This document shows positions 8,434-16,939 of a DNA stretch of 64,000 bases, one piece after another. This DNA comes from Psychrobacter sp. ANT_WB68 (GTDB taxonomy: Bacteria > Pseudomonadota > Gammaproteobacteria > Pseudomonadales > Moraxellaceae). The position numbers and the translations under genes are program-made. Below the pieces are notes generated by a model that saw nothing but the letters and a program-made list of their open reading frames with translations, did not search any database and had not been told where the DNA came from. Numbering within the stretch: the first letter of the stretch is position 1; the number at the start of each line of letters is the position of its first letter. The DNA lies in contig NZ_VOAZ01000001.1 of the NCBI RefSeq assembly GCF_008369115.1, positions 496,001 through 560,000 of the forward strand, read 5' to 3'.

Positions 8434-8571
8434 ATCGTGTTATCCGCTTTGACTGATAGTTAGCAGTTCTAAAGAACTATACCTTCTTATTAAGACAAGA
8501 AGGCTAAAAAATAATCACATGTATAAAATTTATGAAAAAACAATCCCCTTAAATTAAGTTTGGAACACACC

Positions 8572-11097
8572 ATGTCAGCTATAATTGAAAAAAATATTGA
8601 AAATCCAAACAAGGCCGAAGTTTGGTTAAGTCGCAATAACCCGCATTATAGAGCGACAGATTCGATACCAAACTTTCAGGAAATGCTAAAACATCAGTTT
8701 CATAAAAATGAAAGTATCATAGATGAATATAACCTGCAAAATCACTATAGGACAGATAGTACTGGTTTGATAATAGAGGTTGCTTCAAGGCATTTAGAAC
8801 AAAATCATCAACAGATCCAAGAAAATGCACAGACACTGAAAGAAGATACTAATGCTGTTATGGAAAGTTGGAAAAAGGTTTCTACGCCAGACAAACTGTG
8901 GAAAGAATGGTTAAGCTACAGTACCGACAGTAGCAAACGCCTGTTACAAACGGTTGACGTTCTTAAGGAACGTGGTGATATTTTTCTTGAGCATGAAAGA
9001 GCCGGTTGTCCACCGGTCTTAGATTATGACTATAAAGTAATCATGGATGCAGCCGAGTTTGAACGCCCCTGTAACTATGTCTTGCTAAGCATAGTACCAC
9101 CTGCAGGAATTATCACTGACGACACTAATCGCCCTTATATTATTATCGACCCTAGAGCTGGGCATGGTGCTGGGATTGGTGGCTTTAAACATGAAAGTCA
9201 AGTCGGTGTCGCACTCAATCAAGGTCACCCCGTCTACTTTGTAGCATTTAAGCGCCTACCAGAGCCAACACAAACCATTGCTGATATTACTTATGCAGAA
9301 GGTAAGTTCGTTCGTGAGGTAGAGAAAAGACACCCAAATGCAGAATCACCAGTAATCGTTGGTAACTGTCAGGGTGGCTGGGCAGCCCTCATTTTAGCGG
9401 CAACCAACTCAGATATTAAAGGTCCTATTGTTTTGAATGGTGCGCCTATCTCAGCTTGGAGCGGAGAGGTTGGTATCAACCCAATGCGTTATAAAGCAGG
9501 GGTTAACGGTGGAAGTTGGCTATCCATGCTTAGTGCTGATATGAATAATGGTGTATTCGATGGGGCTGCGTTGGTAGACAACTTTGAGCAAATGACTCCT
9601 TATCGAAACTATGTAGGAAAATATTACGATTTGTATAAAAACCCAGAGGCTAACCGTAAGCGTTTTCTTGATTTTGAGCGCTGGTGGGGTGGTTTCTTCT
9701 TAATGAATGAAGCGGAAATCAAATGGATTGTAGAAAATATCTTTATTGGTAATCGCCTTGCTCGTAATACAGGGCAGCTAGAACAAGGGGTGAATATTGA
9801 TCTGCGTAATGTCAAAGCACCAATTATAGCTTTTGCCTCGCGCGGTGATGATATTACCCCACCCCAACAGGCATTATCATGGATTTTGGATGCTTATAGT
9901 GATGAAAAAGACGTTGAGGTATGTGGTCAACGCATCATCTATATGATTCATGAACAAGTGGGTCATTTGGGTATCTTTGTAAGCTCAAAAATAGCCAATC
10001 ATGAGCATACAGGTATCGCTTCGATTATGGATATGATTGAAGTGTTACCACCAGGTTTGTATGAAATGAGCATTGATCATTTTGAGGGGCATGGAAAAGA
10101 AAAAACTTTCTCAGTTGATTTGTGTCGCCGTACTTTTTCAGATTTGAGCAAAGCGATAGGTGAAAACCGCAATGACGAAGAGTCATTTAAAGCGGTACAT
10201 CGTCATTCTATGGCTCAAACTCAAGCTTATGAGAAGAATTTGCGTCCATTAGTTAAAGCGATGAGTAATGAGACTTCTGCTCAATTGTTACGTACTATGC
10301 ACCCATTAAGACTACAAAGAAGTGTATGGAGTAGCAAAAATCCGCTAGCCTTAGCAGCTAGTAATCTAAGTCAAGTGGTCACTAGTACTATTGACAAAAA
10401 CCAAAGTGAAGACTTCGTTCCTGCGCAAAGAGCTCAGGAGTCGCATAATGCTTCTGGCGCCTATGCAAGAGTCAGGCTACCAGCCATTGAGTCTATGCAG
10501 CAAGACAATCTTTTCTTGCAAATAGAAAAAATGTTTATGGATAGTACTAGAATGACACTCGACTTCTGGCGAGATTTACAAGGTAGGTATACAGAGAGCC
10601 TATTCTTTGGAATTTGGTCAATGCCTTGGCTTCGTCAATATGGCGAACCAGTAGGCTCACGCCGCCTTATGAATAAAGAGTCATTGCATGAATTACCAAA
10701 GGTAGATGAGGCACTTGCCAAAGTCGCTGAAGGTGATTTTAATGAGGCGGTTGTGCGGATGATGATTTTGAGTAATATTATCGCCGATAATAATATAGAC
10801 CGTGATCAACTTGTGCGTTTAACTGAAGTGCTCACTGAACAAGAACCGTTTGCTCATCTGTCAAAAGCTGATCTAGCGGCTATGATACATACTCAGACAC
10901 TTATCGTTCGTTTTGCTGAAGAACAATCTATCGAGTCACTTAGTACTTTGCTCAAAACCAAACCTAAACGCGTTGACGCTTTCAAGTTAGCTCTTTATGT
11001 TGTTGGTAATAAGTTAGAAGATCGAAACTCTGCTACCTTATCCATAATGGAGAGTATTAAAACGGTGCTAAATTTAACTGATGCTGATATCAAATAG
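8572..11097 (+). CDS. DUF3141 protein, PhaC-like alpha/beta hydrolase
   Basis: A large (841-residue) cytosolic protein of the DUF3141 family, often found next to PHA genes. Residues ~150-480 form an alpha/beta-hydrolase domain with the nucleophile elbow VGNCQGGW. Cys266 stands where PhaC has its catalytic cysteine, and the GxCxGG pattern equals the PhaC lipase-like box. A later Asp in ASRGDDITPP and a His in HEQVGHLGIF are placed to complete a triad. The C-terminal ~350 residues are helical, without a recognisable catalytic motif, and end in a TerB-like EEQSIESLSTLL region (weak). An in-frame TTG at 8560 could add four residues. The function is not established: a second synthase, a hydrolase or a granule-associated factor are all possible. 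Confidence 0.8.
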   Translation: MSAIIEKNIENPNKAEVWLSRNNPHYRATDSIPNFQEMLKHQFHKNESIIDEYNLQNHYRTDSTGLIIEVASRHLEQNHQQIQENAQTLKEDTNAVMESWKKVSTPDKLWKEWLSYSTDSSKRLLQTVDVLKERGDIFLEHERAGCPPVLDYDYKVIMDAAEFERPCNYVLLSIVPPAGIITDDTNRPYIIIDPRAGHGAGIGGFKHESQVGVALNQGHPVYFVAFKRLPEPTQTIADITYAEGKFVREVEKRHPNAESPVIVGNCQGGWAALILAATNSDIKGPIVLNGAPISAWSGEVGINPMRYKAGVNGGSWLSMLSADMNNGVFDGAALVDNFEQMTPYRNYVGKYYDLYKNPEANRKRFLDFERWWGGFFLMNEAEIKWIVENIFIGNRLARNTGQLEQGVNIDLRNVKAPIIAFASRGDDITPPQQALSWILDAYSDEKDVEVCGQRIIYMIHEQVGHLGIFVSSKIANHEHTGIASIMDMIEVLPPGLYEMSIDHFEGHGKEKTFSVDLCRRTFSDLSKAIGENRNDEESFKAVHRHSMAQTQAYEKNLRPLVKAMSNETSAQLLRTMHPLRLQRSVWSSKNPLALAASNLSQVVTSTIDKNQSEDFVPAQRAQESHNASGAYARVRLPAIESMQQDNLFLQIEKMFMDSTRMTLDFWRDLQGRYTESLFFGIWSMPWLRQYGEPVGSRRLMNKESLHELPKVDEALAKVAEGDFNEAVVRMMILSNIIADNNIDRDQLVRLTEVLTEQEPFAHLSKADLAAMIHTQTLIVRFAEEQSIESLSTLLKTKPKRVDAFKLALYVVGNKLEDRNSATLSIMESIKTVLNLTDADIK

Positions 11098-11147
11098 CAA
11101 TTCTGTTTTGAGTAAGCTAACACGAATATAAACTTTCGAGTTTAAGC

Positions 11148-11202
11148 AAGTTTCGCCTCAAGCATTAGATTGCTTGAGGTTTTTTTGTGTCTGCTTATTT
11201 TT
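11148..11202 (+). repeat. Right copy of the direct repeat bracketing the PHA cassette
   Basis: Partner of 4325-4380, in the same orientation. Together the copies enclose about 6.8 kb holding exactly the four PHA genes. Confidence 0.6.
11155..11187 (+). terminator. Terminator at the end of the PHA cassette
   Basis: Stem GCCTCAAGCA / TGCTTGAGGT with a 6-base loop and seven T; 57 bases after the DUF3141 stop codon. Confidence 0.88.
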
Positions 11203-11396
11203 TATGCGCCTTTGATTAAAAGCACGCTCATTTTTTCTGTTAGCCCTATCTACTATTGATCATTCGTCGGATCAAAATATATCGCCTATTCTTCATGTTA
11301 GGTTTTATACTGGTTTTAAGGTGGCGGATAGAACCGCTTATCCTTCTCTTTTGAGCTGTGTTAACCTGCAAATTTTATATAATTTATATCATAGGA
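11203..11396. other. Spacer before D-cysteine desulfhydrase
   Basis: About 190 bases with no recognisable gene. A promoter for the next gene must lie here, but I could not pick a convincing -35/-10 pair. Confidence 0.5.
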
Positions 11397-11408
11397 ATGA
11401 AAAACAAC

Positions 11409-12425
11409 ATGGACTATAACCACATACCTAGAGAGCCATTAGGCTTCTTCCCAACCCCGTTAATTGAGCTGAAAAGATTGAGTGGAGCCCTTGGCGGTCC
11501 CAAAATTTATATGAAAAGAGATGACAATACGGGACTGGCATTAGGGGGCAATAAGACTCGCAAGCTTGAATTCATCATCGGTGATGCGCTTGCCAAAGGC
11601 GCTGATACGATTATTACCGCAGGTGCGATACAGTCAAACCATTGTCGTCAAACGGCAGCGGCGGCGGCAAGCTTAGGACTGGAATGTCATTTGGTCTTAG
11701 GTGGGGAAGAGCCTGAATTGGCAAGTGGCAATCTGTTACTAGATAAGCTATTCGGTTGCCATATCCATTGGGCAGGCGCCAATCGCAAAGGCGAAGATAT
11801 CCCTAGCATTGTTGAGCAATTAAATGGGCAAGGCAAAAAAGTCTATGTGGTGCCATATGGCGGCTCAAGCGAGCGAGGTGCGTTAGCCTTTGTAGAGGCT
11901 TTTAAAGAGCTAGAGTCGCAGCGTCAAAGCATGGGCATATCCTTTACTCATATTGTATTTGCGTCGAGCTCTGGCGGCACACAAGCAGGTTTAATGCTTG
12001 GCAACAAAATTTTTAACTCCCCTTATCAAATCATGGGCATCAATATTGATAAGGGCGAAACGGATAAAGTCTCTTTTGATCAATATACACTGGCGCTTGC
12101 TAATAGCACGGCAAAATTAATCAATACGGATTATGGATTTACCGCGTCAGATTTAATTCTTAACTCTGATTACGTTGGCGAAGGCTATGGTGTGGTGGGG
12201 GCATTAGAAAATGAAGCCATTGCCATGACTGCCCAAATGGAAGGGATATTGGTAGATCCTGTTTATACCGGTCGCGCGATGGGTGGGCTAATAGACATGA
12301 TTCGCACGGGGAAAATCAAGGAAACCGACAGTGTTTTGTTTTGGCATACTGGCGGTGCGCCGGCCTTATTTGCTTATGCCAATGATTTGGAACTGGCTAA
12401 AAAAACCAGTAATCTAGAAGCTTGA
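11409..12425 (+). CDS. dcyD: D-cysteine desulfhydrase (PLP-dependent)
   Basis: Converts D-cysteine to pyruvate, sulfide and ammonium; a tryptophan-synthase-beta-fold PLP enzyme related to ACC deaminase. Key blocks: KRDDNTGLALGGNKTRKLEF with the PLP lysine in GGNK, TAGAIQSNHCRQTAA, the phosphate-binding SSSGGTQAG and WHTGGAPAL near the end. The architecture follows E. coli DcyD. In-frame upstream ATGs exist at 11358 and 11397. The one at 11397 abuts AGGA, so the ATG at 11409 is preferred, giving 338 residues. It is convergent with modB with only 40 bases between stops and occupies the place where modC might be expected. ACC deaminase is the main alternative. Confidence 0.85.
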   Translation: MDYNHIPREPLGFFPTPLIELKRLSGALGGPKIYMKRDDNTGLALGGNKTRKLEFIIGDALAKGADTIITAGAIQSNHCRQTAAAAASLGLECHLVLGGEEPELASGNLLLDKLFGCHIHWAGANRKGEDIPSIVEQLNGQGKKVYVVPYGGSSERGALAFVEAFKELESQRQSMGISFTHIVFASSSGGTQAGLMLGNKIFNSPYQIMGINIDKGETDKVSFDQYTLALANSTAKLINTDYGFTASDLILNSDYVGEGYGVVGALENEAIAMTAQMEGILVDPVYTGRAMGGLIDMIRTGKIKETDSVLFWHTGGAPALFAYANDLELAKKTSNLEA

Positions 12426-12465
12426 TGTCTTAAATTAGAGACTTGATTCGTTATGAATTACACGT

Positions 12466-13182
12466 TTATGGGCGTTGATTGAGCCGACTGACACTAGCAA
12501 TCAGCGCTACCATGATGACGCCCATAATAATGAGAATCCCCGACATCATGTGCGCTGCTTCATAATTTAGCGCCTCCACTTGCTCATAGATAGCAATAGA
12601 GACCACCTTCGTTTCACCTGAGATACTGCCACCTATCATGAGTACCACCCCAAACTCGCCAATCGTATGGGCAAAGCTGATTAAACTGCCCAGAATAATC
12701 CCAATGCGTGCCTGTGGCAGTGCGACTTTTATAAAGCGTTTGAGACGGCTGGGCTCTAATAAGTGTGCCACTTCCATGACACTTTGTGGAATGCGTAAAA
12801 ACTGCGCGTAAACGGGCTGAATATAGAAGGGTAAGGAGTAGATAATAGAGCCTATTACCAGTCCTTCAAAGGTAAAAACCAAGGGGCTGATATTATGCTC
12901 GATAAGCCATTTACCAATACCGACGCTGGGGCTAAATAGTAACAATAAATAAAAGCCAATGACGGTAGGCGGCAAAACGAGTGGCATGGCAATGATGCCC
13001 ATCAGCAGCACTTTAAGACGAGACACAGCTTGCCCACGACTGGGTTTGGCGAGCCAATATGCCACAGGAGTGGCAAACAGGAGCAAGCACAAGGTGGTGA
13101 TACCAGCAAGCTTAATACTTACCCAAACGGGGCTTAGCATGTCTGATATCAGAGATTGAGCAATCATAGCGTCACTTATCAA
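12466..13182 (-). CDS. modB: Molybdate ABC transporter permease ModB
   Basis: Inner-membrane channel of the molybdate importer. The 238-residue protein has five or so hydrophobic segments and the ABC-permease EAA loop (MEVAHLLEPSRLKRFIKVALPQARIGIILG) that docks the ATPase, followed by SFAHTIGEFGVVLMIGG, typical of ModB. It lies 89 bases after modA on the same strand and is the last gene of the moa-mod run. The cognate ATPase ModC does not follow: the next gene is dcyD on the other strand. The start (MISDAMIAQS) is the first ATG of the frame. Confidence 0.93.
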   Translation of the reverse strand: MISDAMIAQSLISDMLSPVWVSIKLAGITTLCLLLFATPVAYWLAKPSRGQAVSRLKVLLMGIIAMPLVLPPTVIGFYLLLLFSPSVGIGKWLIEHNISPLVFTFEGLVIGSIIYSLPFYIQPVYAQFLRIPQSVMEVAHLLEPSRLKRFIKVALPQARIGIILGSLISFAHTIGEFGVVLMIGGSISGETKVVSIAIYEQVEALNYEAAHMMSGILIIMGVIMVALIASVSRLNQRP

Positions 13183-13271
13183 CGGGTTTAATCCATGCTA
13201 CTCGTTTCATTTAATCTCACCGTCTACTTGATGGCTTTATTTAGGTATTGTGAGATGAGGGCAAGGGTCTA

Positions 13272-14117
13272 TCAATCGACAGCGAGATAGCCTGCAGCAG
13301 AAAAGTACTGTTGTCCAGCAGGTGAGCGCAGATAGTCCGAAAAATCTGTCGCAGCAGCGGTGCTACTCAGTACCAGCCCATCTTGTAAAATAGGCGGATA
13401 AGACTCTGGTGCTAACGTATAAAACTGCTCAGGTGTGGCTTTCATCGCCGTCAGCTGTGATTGCGCGACAAAGCCATAATCGACATTGCCAGTATGCGCA
13501 TACTGAAACGCTTGTCCTATATTTTCAGCTTGTATAATACGTTTTTGCTCAGTGAGAGCGTCATAGATATTTTGCGTTTGTAAATAGACTTGTGCTGACT
13601 TGCCATAAGGGGCGAGTTCTGGATTGGCAATGGTGATTTTGCTGTCAGACTCATTCATTAATAATTCGTTTAAGGTAGCAGCATTTAGCCCTTGTAAAGA
13701 TTTAGTAGTGCTATACAGCGCCAGTTGACCTTGGGTATAAGTAAACGGCTGATGGATTGTTTTGTCGGCAGAATTTATTTTTCCTAGTTTTTCTTTGGCA
13801 AGCTTAGCAGGGAATTCTTGATTGGCGGATAAGAATATATCGTAAGGTGCGCCGGAGGTAATCTGCGCATATAGCTTACCTGAAGAAGCATACGTCACCT
13901 CAATCTCTTGAGCGGGCAAGCTCTTATCCTTTTTATAACCGGCAATAATCTCAGGCAGGACATCAGATAAATTAGCAGCAGCAGCGATACGCAGTGTTTG
14001 ACTCTGCTCAGTAGTGTTGTCGGCGTCCGCTTGAACAGGCTGAGTCATTTGCTCTTTGCTACAAGCAGTTAGCGTTAATGCTAAGTAAGCTGAGGTCATG
14101 GTTATTATTTTAATCAT
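13272..14117 (-). CDS. modA: Molybdate-binding periplasmic lipoprotein ModA
   Basis: Captures molybdate/tungstate for the ModB channel. The N-terminus is a lipoprotein signal with lipobox LTAC (MTSAYLALTLTACSKEQ), so the protein is probably anchored to a membrane rather than free in the periplasm. The mature part has the ModA hallmarks: LRIAAAANLSDVLPEI, VTYASSGKLYAQITSGAPYD and IFLSANQEFPAKL. The 281-residue length fits. It is 43 bases after moaE, continuing the molybdenum cofactor gene run. Confidence 0.94.
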   Translation of the reverse strand: MIKIITMTSAYLALTLTACSKEQMTQPVQADADNTTEQSQTLRIAAAANLSDVLPEIIAGYKKDKSLPAQEIEVTYASSGKLYAQITSGAPYDIFLSANQEFPAKLAKEKLGKINSADKTIHQPFTYTQGQLALYSTTKSLQGLNAATLNELLMNESDSKITIANPELAPYGKSAQVYLQTQNIYDALTEQKRIIQAENIGQAFQYAHTGNVDYGFVAQSQLTAMKATPEQFYTLAPESYPPILQDGLVLSSTAAATDFSDYLRSPAGQQYFSAAGYLAVD

Positions 14118-14160
14118 TATTATTCAACCTTGTTATTCGTGCTAATCATCAAACCCAATG

Positions 14161-14652
14161 TTAGCCATTATTACTGAGCCATTTAGAGGAGTCATCTTGG
14201 TAATATTCTTGCTTCCAAACTGGAATATCGGCTTTAATGGTATCTAATATCCAGCGGCAGGCATCAAAGGCAGGATAGCGATGCGCAGAGACCACGCCAA
14301 CCCACACCGCCACATCACCAATCTCTAAAGCGCCGATACGATGGATGGCAATTGCATGGGTAATCTCGAAACGTTTCTTGGCTTCTTCAATAATGGCGCG
14401 ACCTTGATTAATAGCGAGATCTTCATAACCGTAATAAGTTAAGCGATTGACGCTACTGTTATTATTATGGTTGCGAACACGTCCCTCAAAGCATACGAAT
14501 GCCCCGCAGCTATCATTATCAAGAGTTTTTCTAAGTCGATTTTCATCGATATCGATATCTAAAAGTGCAAAACCATCACGTTCAGCGATTAGATAAGCCT
14601 CATCGATGCTGCGCTTAATGCTCATCGACTGGCCATGTACCGTATCTGTCAT
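14161..14652 (-). CDS. moaE: Molybdopterin synthase catalytic subunit MoaE
   Basis: Large subunit of molybdopterin synthase, which transfers two sulfurs from the MoaD thiocarboxylate to cyclic pyranopterin monophosphate. Visible landmarks are GAFVCFEGRVRNHN, LTYYGYEDLAI, AIHRIGALEIGDVAVWVGVVSAHR and the C-terminal KADIPVWKQE containing the active-site lysine region. The length of 163 residues is normal (about 150). Directly downstream of moaD. Confidence 0.96.
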   Translation of the reverse strand: MTDTVHGQSMSIKRSIDEAYLIAERDGFALLDIDIDENRLRKTLDNDSCGAFVCFEGRVRNHNNNSSVNRLTYYGYEDLAINQGRAIIEEAKKRFEITHAIAIHRIGALEIGDVAVWVGVVSAHRYPAFDACRWILDTIKADIPVWKQEYYQDDSSKWLSNNG

Positions 14653-14714
14653 AACTATTTTCTCTGTTTATTATTTTAAGATTATTAGTGATATAAATAA
14701 ATATTTGGAGGGTT

Positions 14715-14993
14715 TTAACCGCCAGCGACCGGCGTGATAAAAACCACACTATCACCGTCATAAATCTCATCTGTCCACTTAGCGAAATAGTCGTTTACTG
14801 CCACCCGCAGCTCTGATTGCGGACGGCTAAAGCGATGTTTTTGGCGCAACTGTGCATACAGTTCAGTTAATGAAGTTGACTGTGGCACCTTGATTTTTTC
14901 TTCATGGCAATTGGCTTCATCAGCCAAGCTGGCAAAGTATAAGACATTAATACTCATCGTGGCATCAGTATTGCCGTCGATTAAAGTGCTCAT
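14715..14993 (-). CDS. moaD: Molybdopterin synthase sulfur carrier subunit MoaD
   Basis: Ubiquitin-fold sulfur carrier of molybdopterin synthase. The protein ends in ...ITPVAGG; the terminal Gly-Gly is the site that is adenylated and thiocarboxylated. The core INVLYFASLADEANCHEEKI fits the family. The ATG at 14993 is used because GGAG lies six bases ahead of it; an ATG four codons further upstream lacks a well-spaced site. The resulting 92 residues include about 12 extra at the N-terminus compared with typical MoaD (~81). Confidence 0.93.
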   Translation of the reverse strand: MSTLIDGNTDATMSINVLYFASLADEANCHEEKIKVPQSTSLTELYAQLRQKHRFSRPQSELRVAVNDYFAKWTDEIYDGDSVVFITPVAGG

Positions 14994-15053
14994 AGAAGTC
15001 TCCATTATTGATTCATTACTAAGCTTTTTGTATATGGCGTTAATGAGGCTGAT

Positions 15054-15560
15054 TTACCCATGCTGATAGTCTGACTTACCGCCAGTTTTTTTCAGTAGAT
15101 GAATATTATCAATCACAATGTCATGCGAGATAGCTTTGGTCATATCATAAATAGTTAGGCAGGCGACACTGACGGCGGTCAACGCCTCCATTTCTACCCC
15201 AGTTTTATGAGTTACTTTGACAGTTGCGGTCACAGTGATACTGTTTTGGTTGTCATCGTATACAAAGGTTAAGGCAATTTTATCTAAAGGCAGGGGATGA
15301 CAAAGTGGAATCAAGTCGTGGGTACGTTTGGCTGCCATGATGCCGGCGATATGAGCAGTTTGAGTAATGCTGCCTTTTTTGGTCATGCCATTAGCGGCTT
15401 TGATTTGCTCATAAATGTCTTCAGGAAAAACAACTTGTCCGGCTGCATGGGCTTCTCTGATGCTAGCTATTTTGCCACTCACATCGACCATAGTGATATC
15501 ACCGTCGCTATCTAAATGCGATAGGACAGATTGATTATTTTTTTTATTGTCGTTATTCAT
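15054..15560 (-). CDS. moaC: Cyclic pyranopterin monophosphate synthase MoaC
   Basis: Second enzyme of molybdenum cofactor synthesis; converts the MoaA product to cPMP. Family signatures are present: TMVDVSGKIASIREAHAAG, AAKRTHDLIPLCHPL, KVTHKTGVEMEALTAVSVACLTIYDM, and the KKTGGKS C-terminal block. Two ATGs further upstream are in frame; the one at 15560 has AGAGA at a seven-base spacing, giving 168 residues, close to the usual 160. Stop to moaD start distance is about 60 bases. Confidence 0.96.
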   Translation of the reverse strand: MNNDNKKNNQSVLSHLDSDGDITMVDVSGKIASIREAHAAGQVVFPEDIYEQIKAANGMTKKGSITQTAHIAGIMAAKRTHDLIPLCHPLPLDKIALTFVYDDNQNSITVTATVKVTHKTGVEMEALTAVSVACLTIYDMTKAISHDIVIDNIHLLKKTGGKSDYQHG

Positions 15561-15602
15561 TTTCATGTCTCTTAAATGACTGGTTTCTCTCAACCAAAGT
15601 TT

Positions 15603-16343
15603 TTATAAGTCGTCCAAAGCTAAACAAGCACGTGCAAAATCTTTAGGCGTATTAAAATTGGTTAAATCTTGCCATGCTTTTGCAAAAGGTACAGGCTGCA
15701 CAATCGGTTTAATAAACTTCATCACTTGTCGCTGTCCATTATCAATATAATGCTTTAACTCAGGCTCAATACTTAAACGATAAACGGCTAATAATGGATA
15801 TAAATGACTGTCATCGGTCAGGCAAGTAACGGACTTATCTGTAGCTTGAGCCATATAAGGTTGCAGTTTTTGCCATAAATTAGTGACAGGAATCAAGCTA
15901 TCACAGCTAATAACCAGAAGCCAAGAGGATCGTATGTCTGGCATTTCGGTTAGTTCAGGCGCATTTGCTAATATCTTCAATGACTGCAGCGCTGATTCAA
16001 TGGCTACCAACGCACCGCCTGTTTCAATTTGTTTATTATCATTACTAGAAAGATAATCAGTAATATAAAAAATTGATGACTGCGGGTTTTTTTCGATCAA
16101 ATCGTGATTGACTGTAAAGTTACGCCCATTATCCGCAATCATGATAGGTATATTACTCATCATCACTGTGCTTAATTCAAGCGCTTGTCTAACATGATAG
16201 TCAAGCAAGCGCTCACCTGTGGGCAGTATAAGCTCGGCTTTTGGCGTTCCCATACGTTTGGATGCGCCGCCTGCCAAGATAACGATACCGGCTAAGCGGT
16301 TCAATCTATCTACTTCGATTAAGCTATCTGCAACTTCAACCAT
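15603..16343 (-). CDS. mobA: Molybdenum cofactor guanylyltransferase MobA
   Basis: Attaches GMP to Mo-molybdopterin to form the bis-MGD cofactor that NarG requires. The nucleotide-binding motif AGIVILAGGASKRMGTPKAEL is near the N-terminus. The middle is more divergent, with SWLLVISCDSL in the place of the usual D-P metal motif, and a long Asn/Glu-rich stretch. Its 246 residues are longer than E. coli MobA (194). It begins four bases after the moaB stop, so the two are translationally close. Confidence 0.9.
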   Translation of the reverse strand: MVEVADSLIEVDRLNRLAGIVILAGGASKRMGTPKAELILPTGERLLDYHVRQALELSTVMMSNIPIMIADNGRNFTVNHDLIEKNPQSSIFYITDYLSSNDNKQIETGGALVAIESALQSLKILANAPELTEMPDIRSSWLLVISCDSLIPVTNLWQKLQPYMAQATDKSVTCLTDDSHLYPLLAVYRLSIEPELKHYIDNGQRQVMKFIKPIVQPVPFAKAWQDLTNFNTPKDFARACLALDDL

Positions 16344-16346
16344 GAA

Positions 16347-16877
16347 TCAATCATGACCTGGGTTGGTGCGCATAAAGTGCGGCACAAAATTACAAGGACG
16401 CGTGCGGCTATCGAGCTGCTCTTGTAAGATGCCTTCCCAAGCAGTGCGGCAAGCACCTGATGAGCCAGGTAAGCAGAAAATACCGGTGCTATTTGCCATG
16501 CCAGCCACGGCGCGAGATTGGATGGTAGACATACCGATATCGTCTTTTGAGATTAAGCGGAACATCTCACCAAAACCATCAATCGATTTATCAAATAATA
16601 CGCCGACCGCCTCTGGCATACTGTCGCGAATATAAAAACCAGTACCGCCAGTGGTGATAATAGCGTGCACATTAGGGTCGGCAATCCAACCGCTGATAAC
16701 GGCTCTGATTTTATAAATATCATCAATAATCAGCTGGCGATCGGCAAGTTGGTGACCTGCTGCGGTCAGTTGGTCGACCAAATACTGCCCTGAAGTATCT
16801 TCTGCAAGAGTACGACTGTCAGAAACCGTTAAGATGGCGATATTAAGCGGGGTAAAGGGTGCTTGCAGCTTACTCAT
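16347..16877 (-). CDS. moaB: Molybdopterin adenylyltransferase, MoaB/MogA family
   Basis: Adenylates molybdopterin ahead of molybdate insertion by MoeA. Motifs: AILTVSDSRTLAEDTSGQYL, IITTGGTGF, and the C-terminal FCLPGSSGACRTAWEGIL characteristic of MoaB. 176 residues. Placed between moaA and mobA in one strand-wise run. MoaB and MogA cannot be separated functionally by sequence inspection; since no other mogA is seen in the cluster, it probably carries the adenylylation role. Confidence 0.92.
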   Translation of the reverse strand: MSKLQAPFTPLNIAILTVSDSRTLAEDTSGQYLVDQLTAAGHQLADRQLIIDDIYKIRAVISGWIADPNVHAIITTGGTGFYIRDSMPEAVGVLFDKSIDGFGEMFRLISKDDIGMSTIQSRAVAGMANSTGIFCLPGSSGACRTAWEGILQEQLDSRTRPCNFVPHFMRTNPGHD

Positions 16878-16939
16878 GAATGTTCCTTAATAAATATCAT
16901 GCTTTATTTTCTTAAATTATTATTAATAGATTGATAGTT

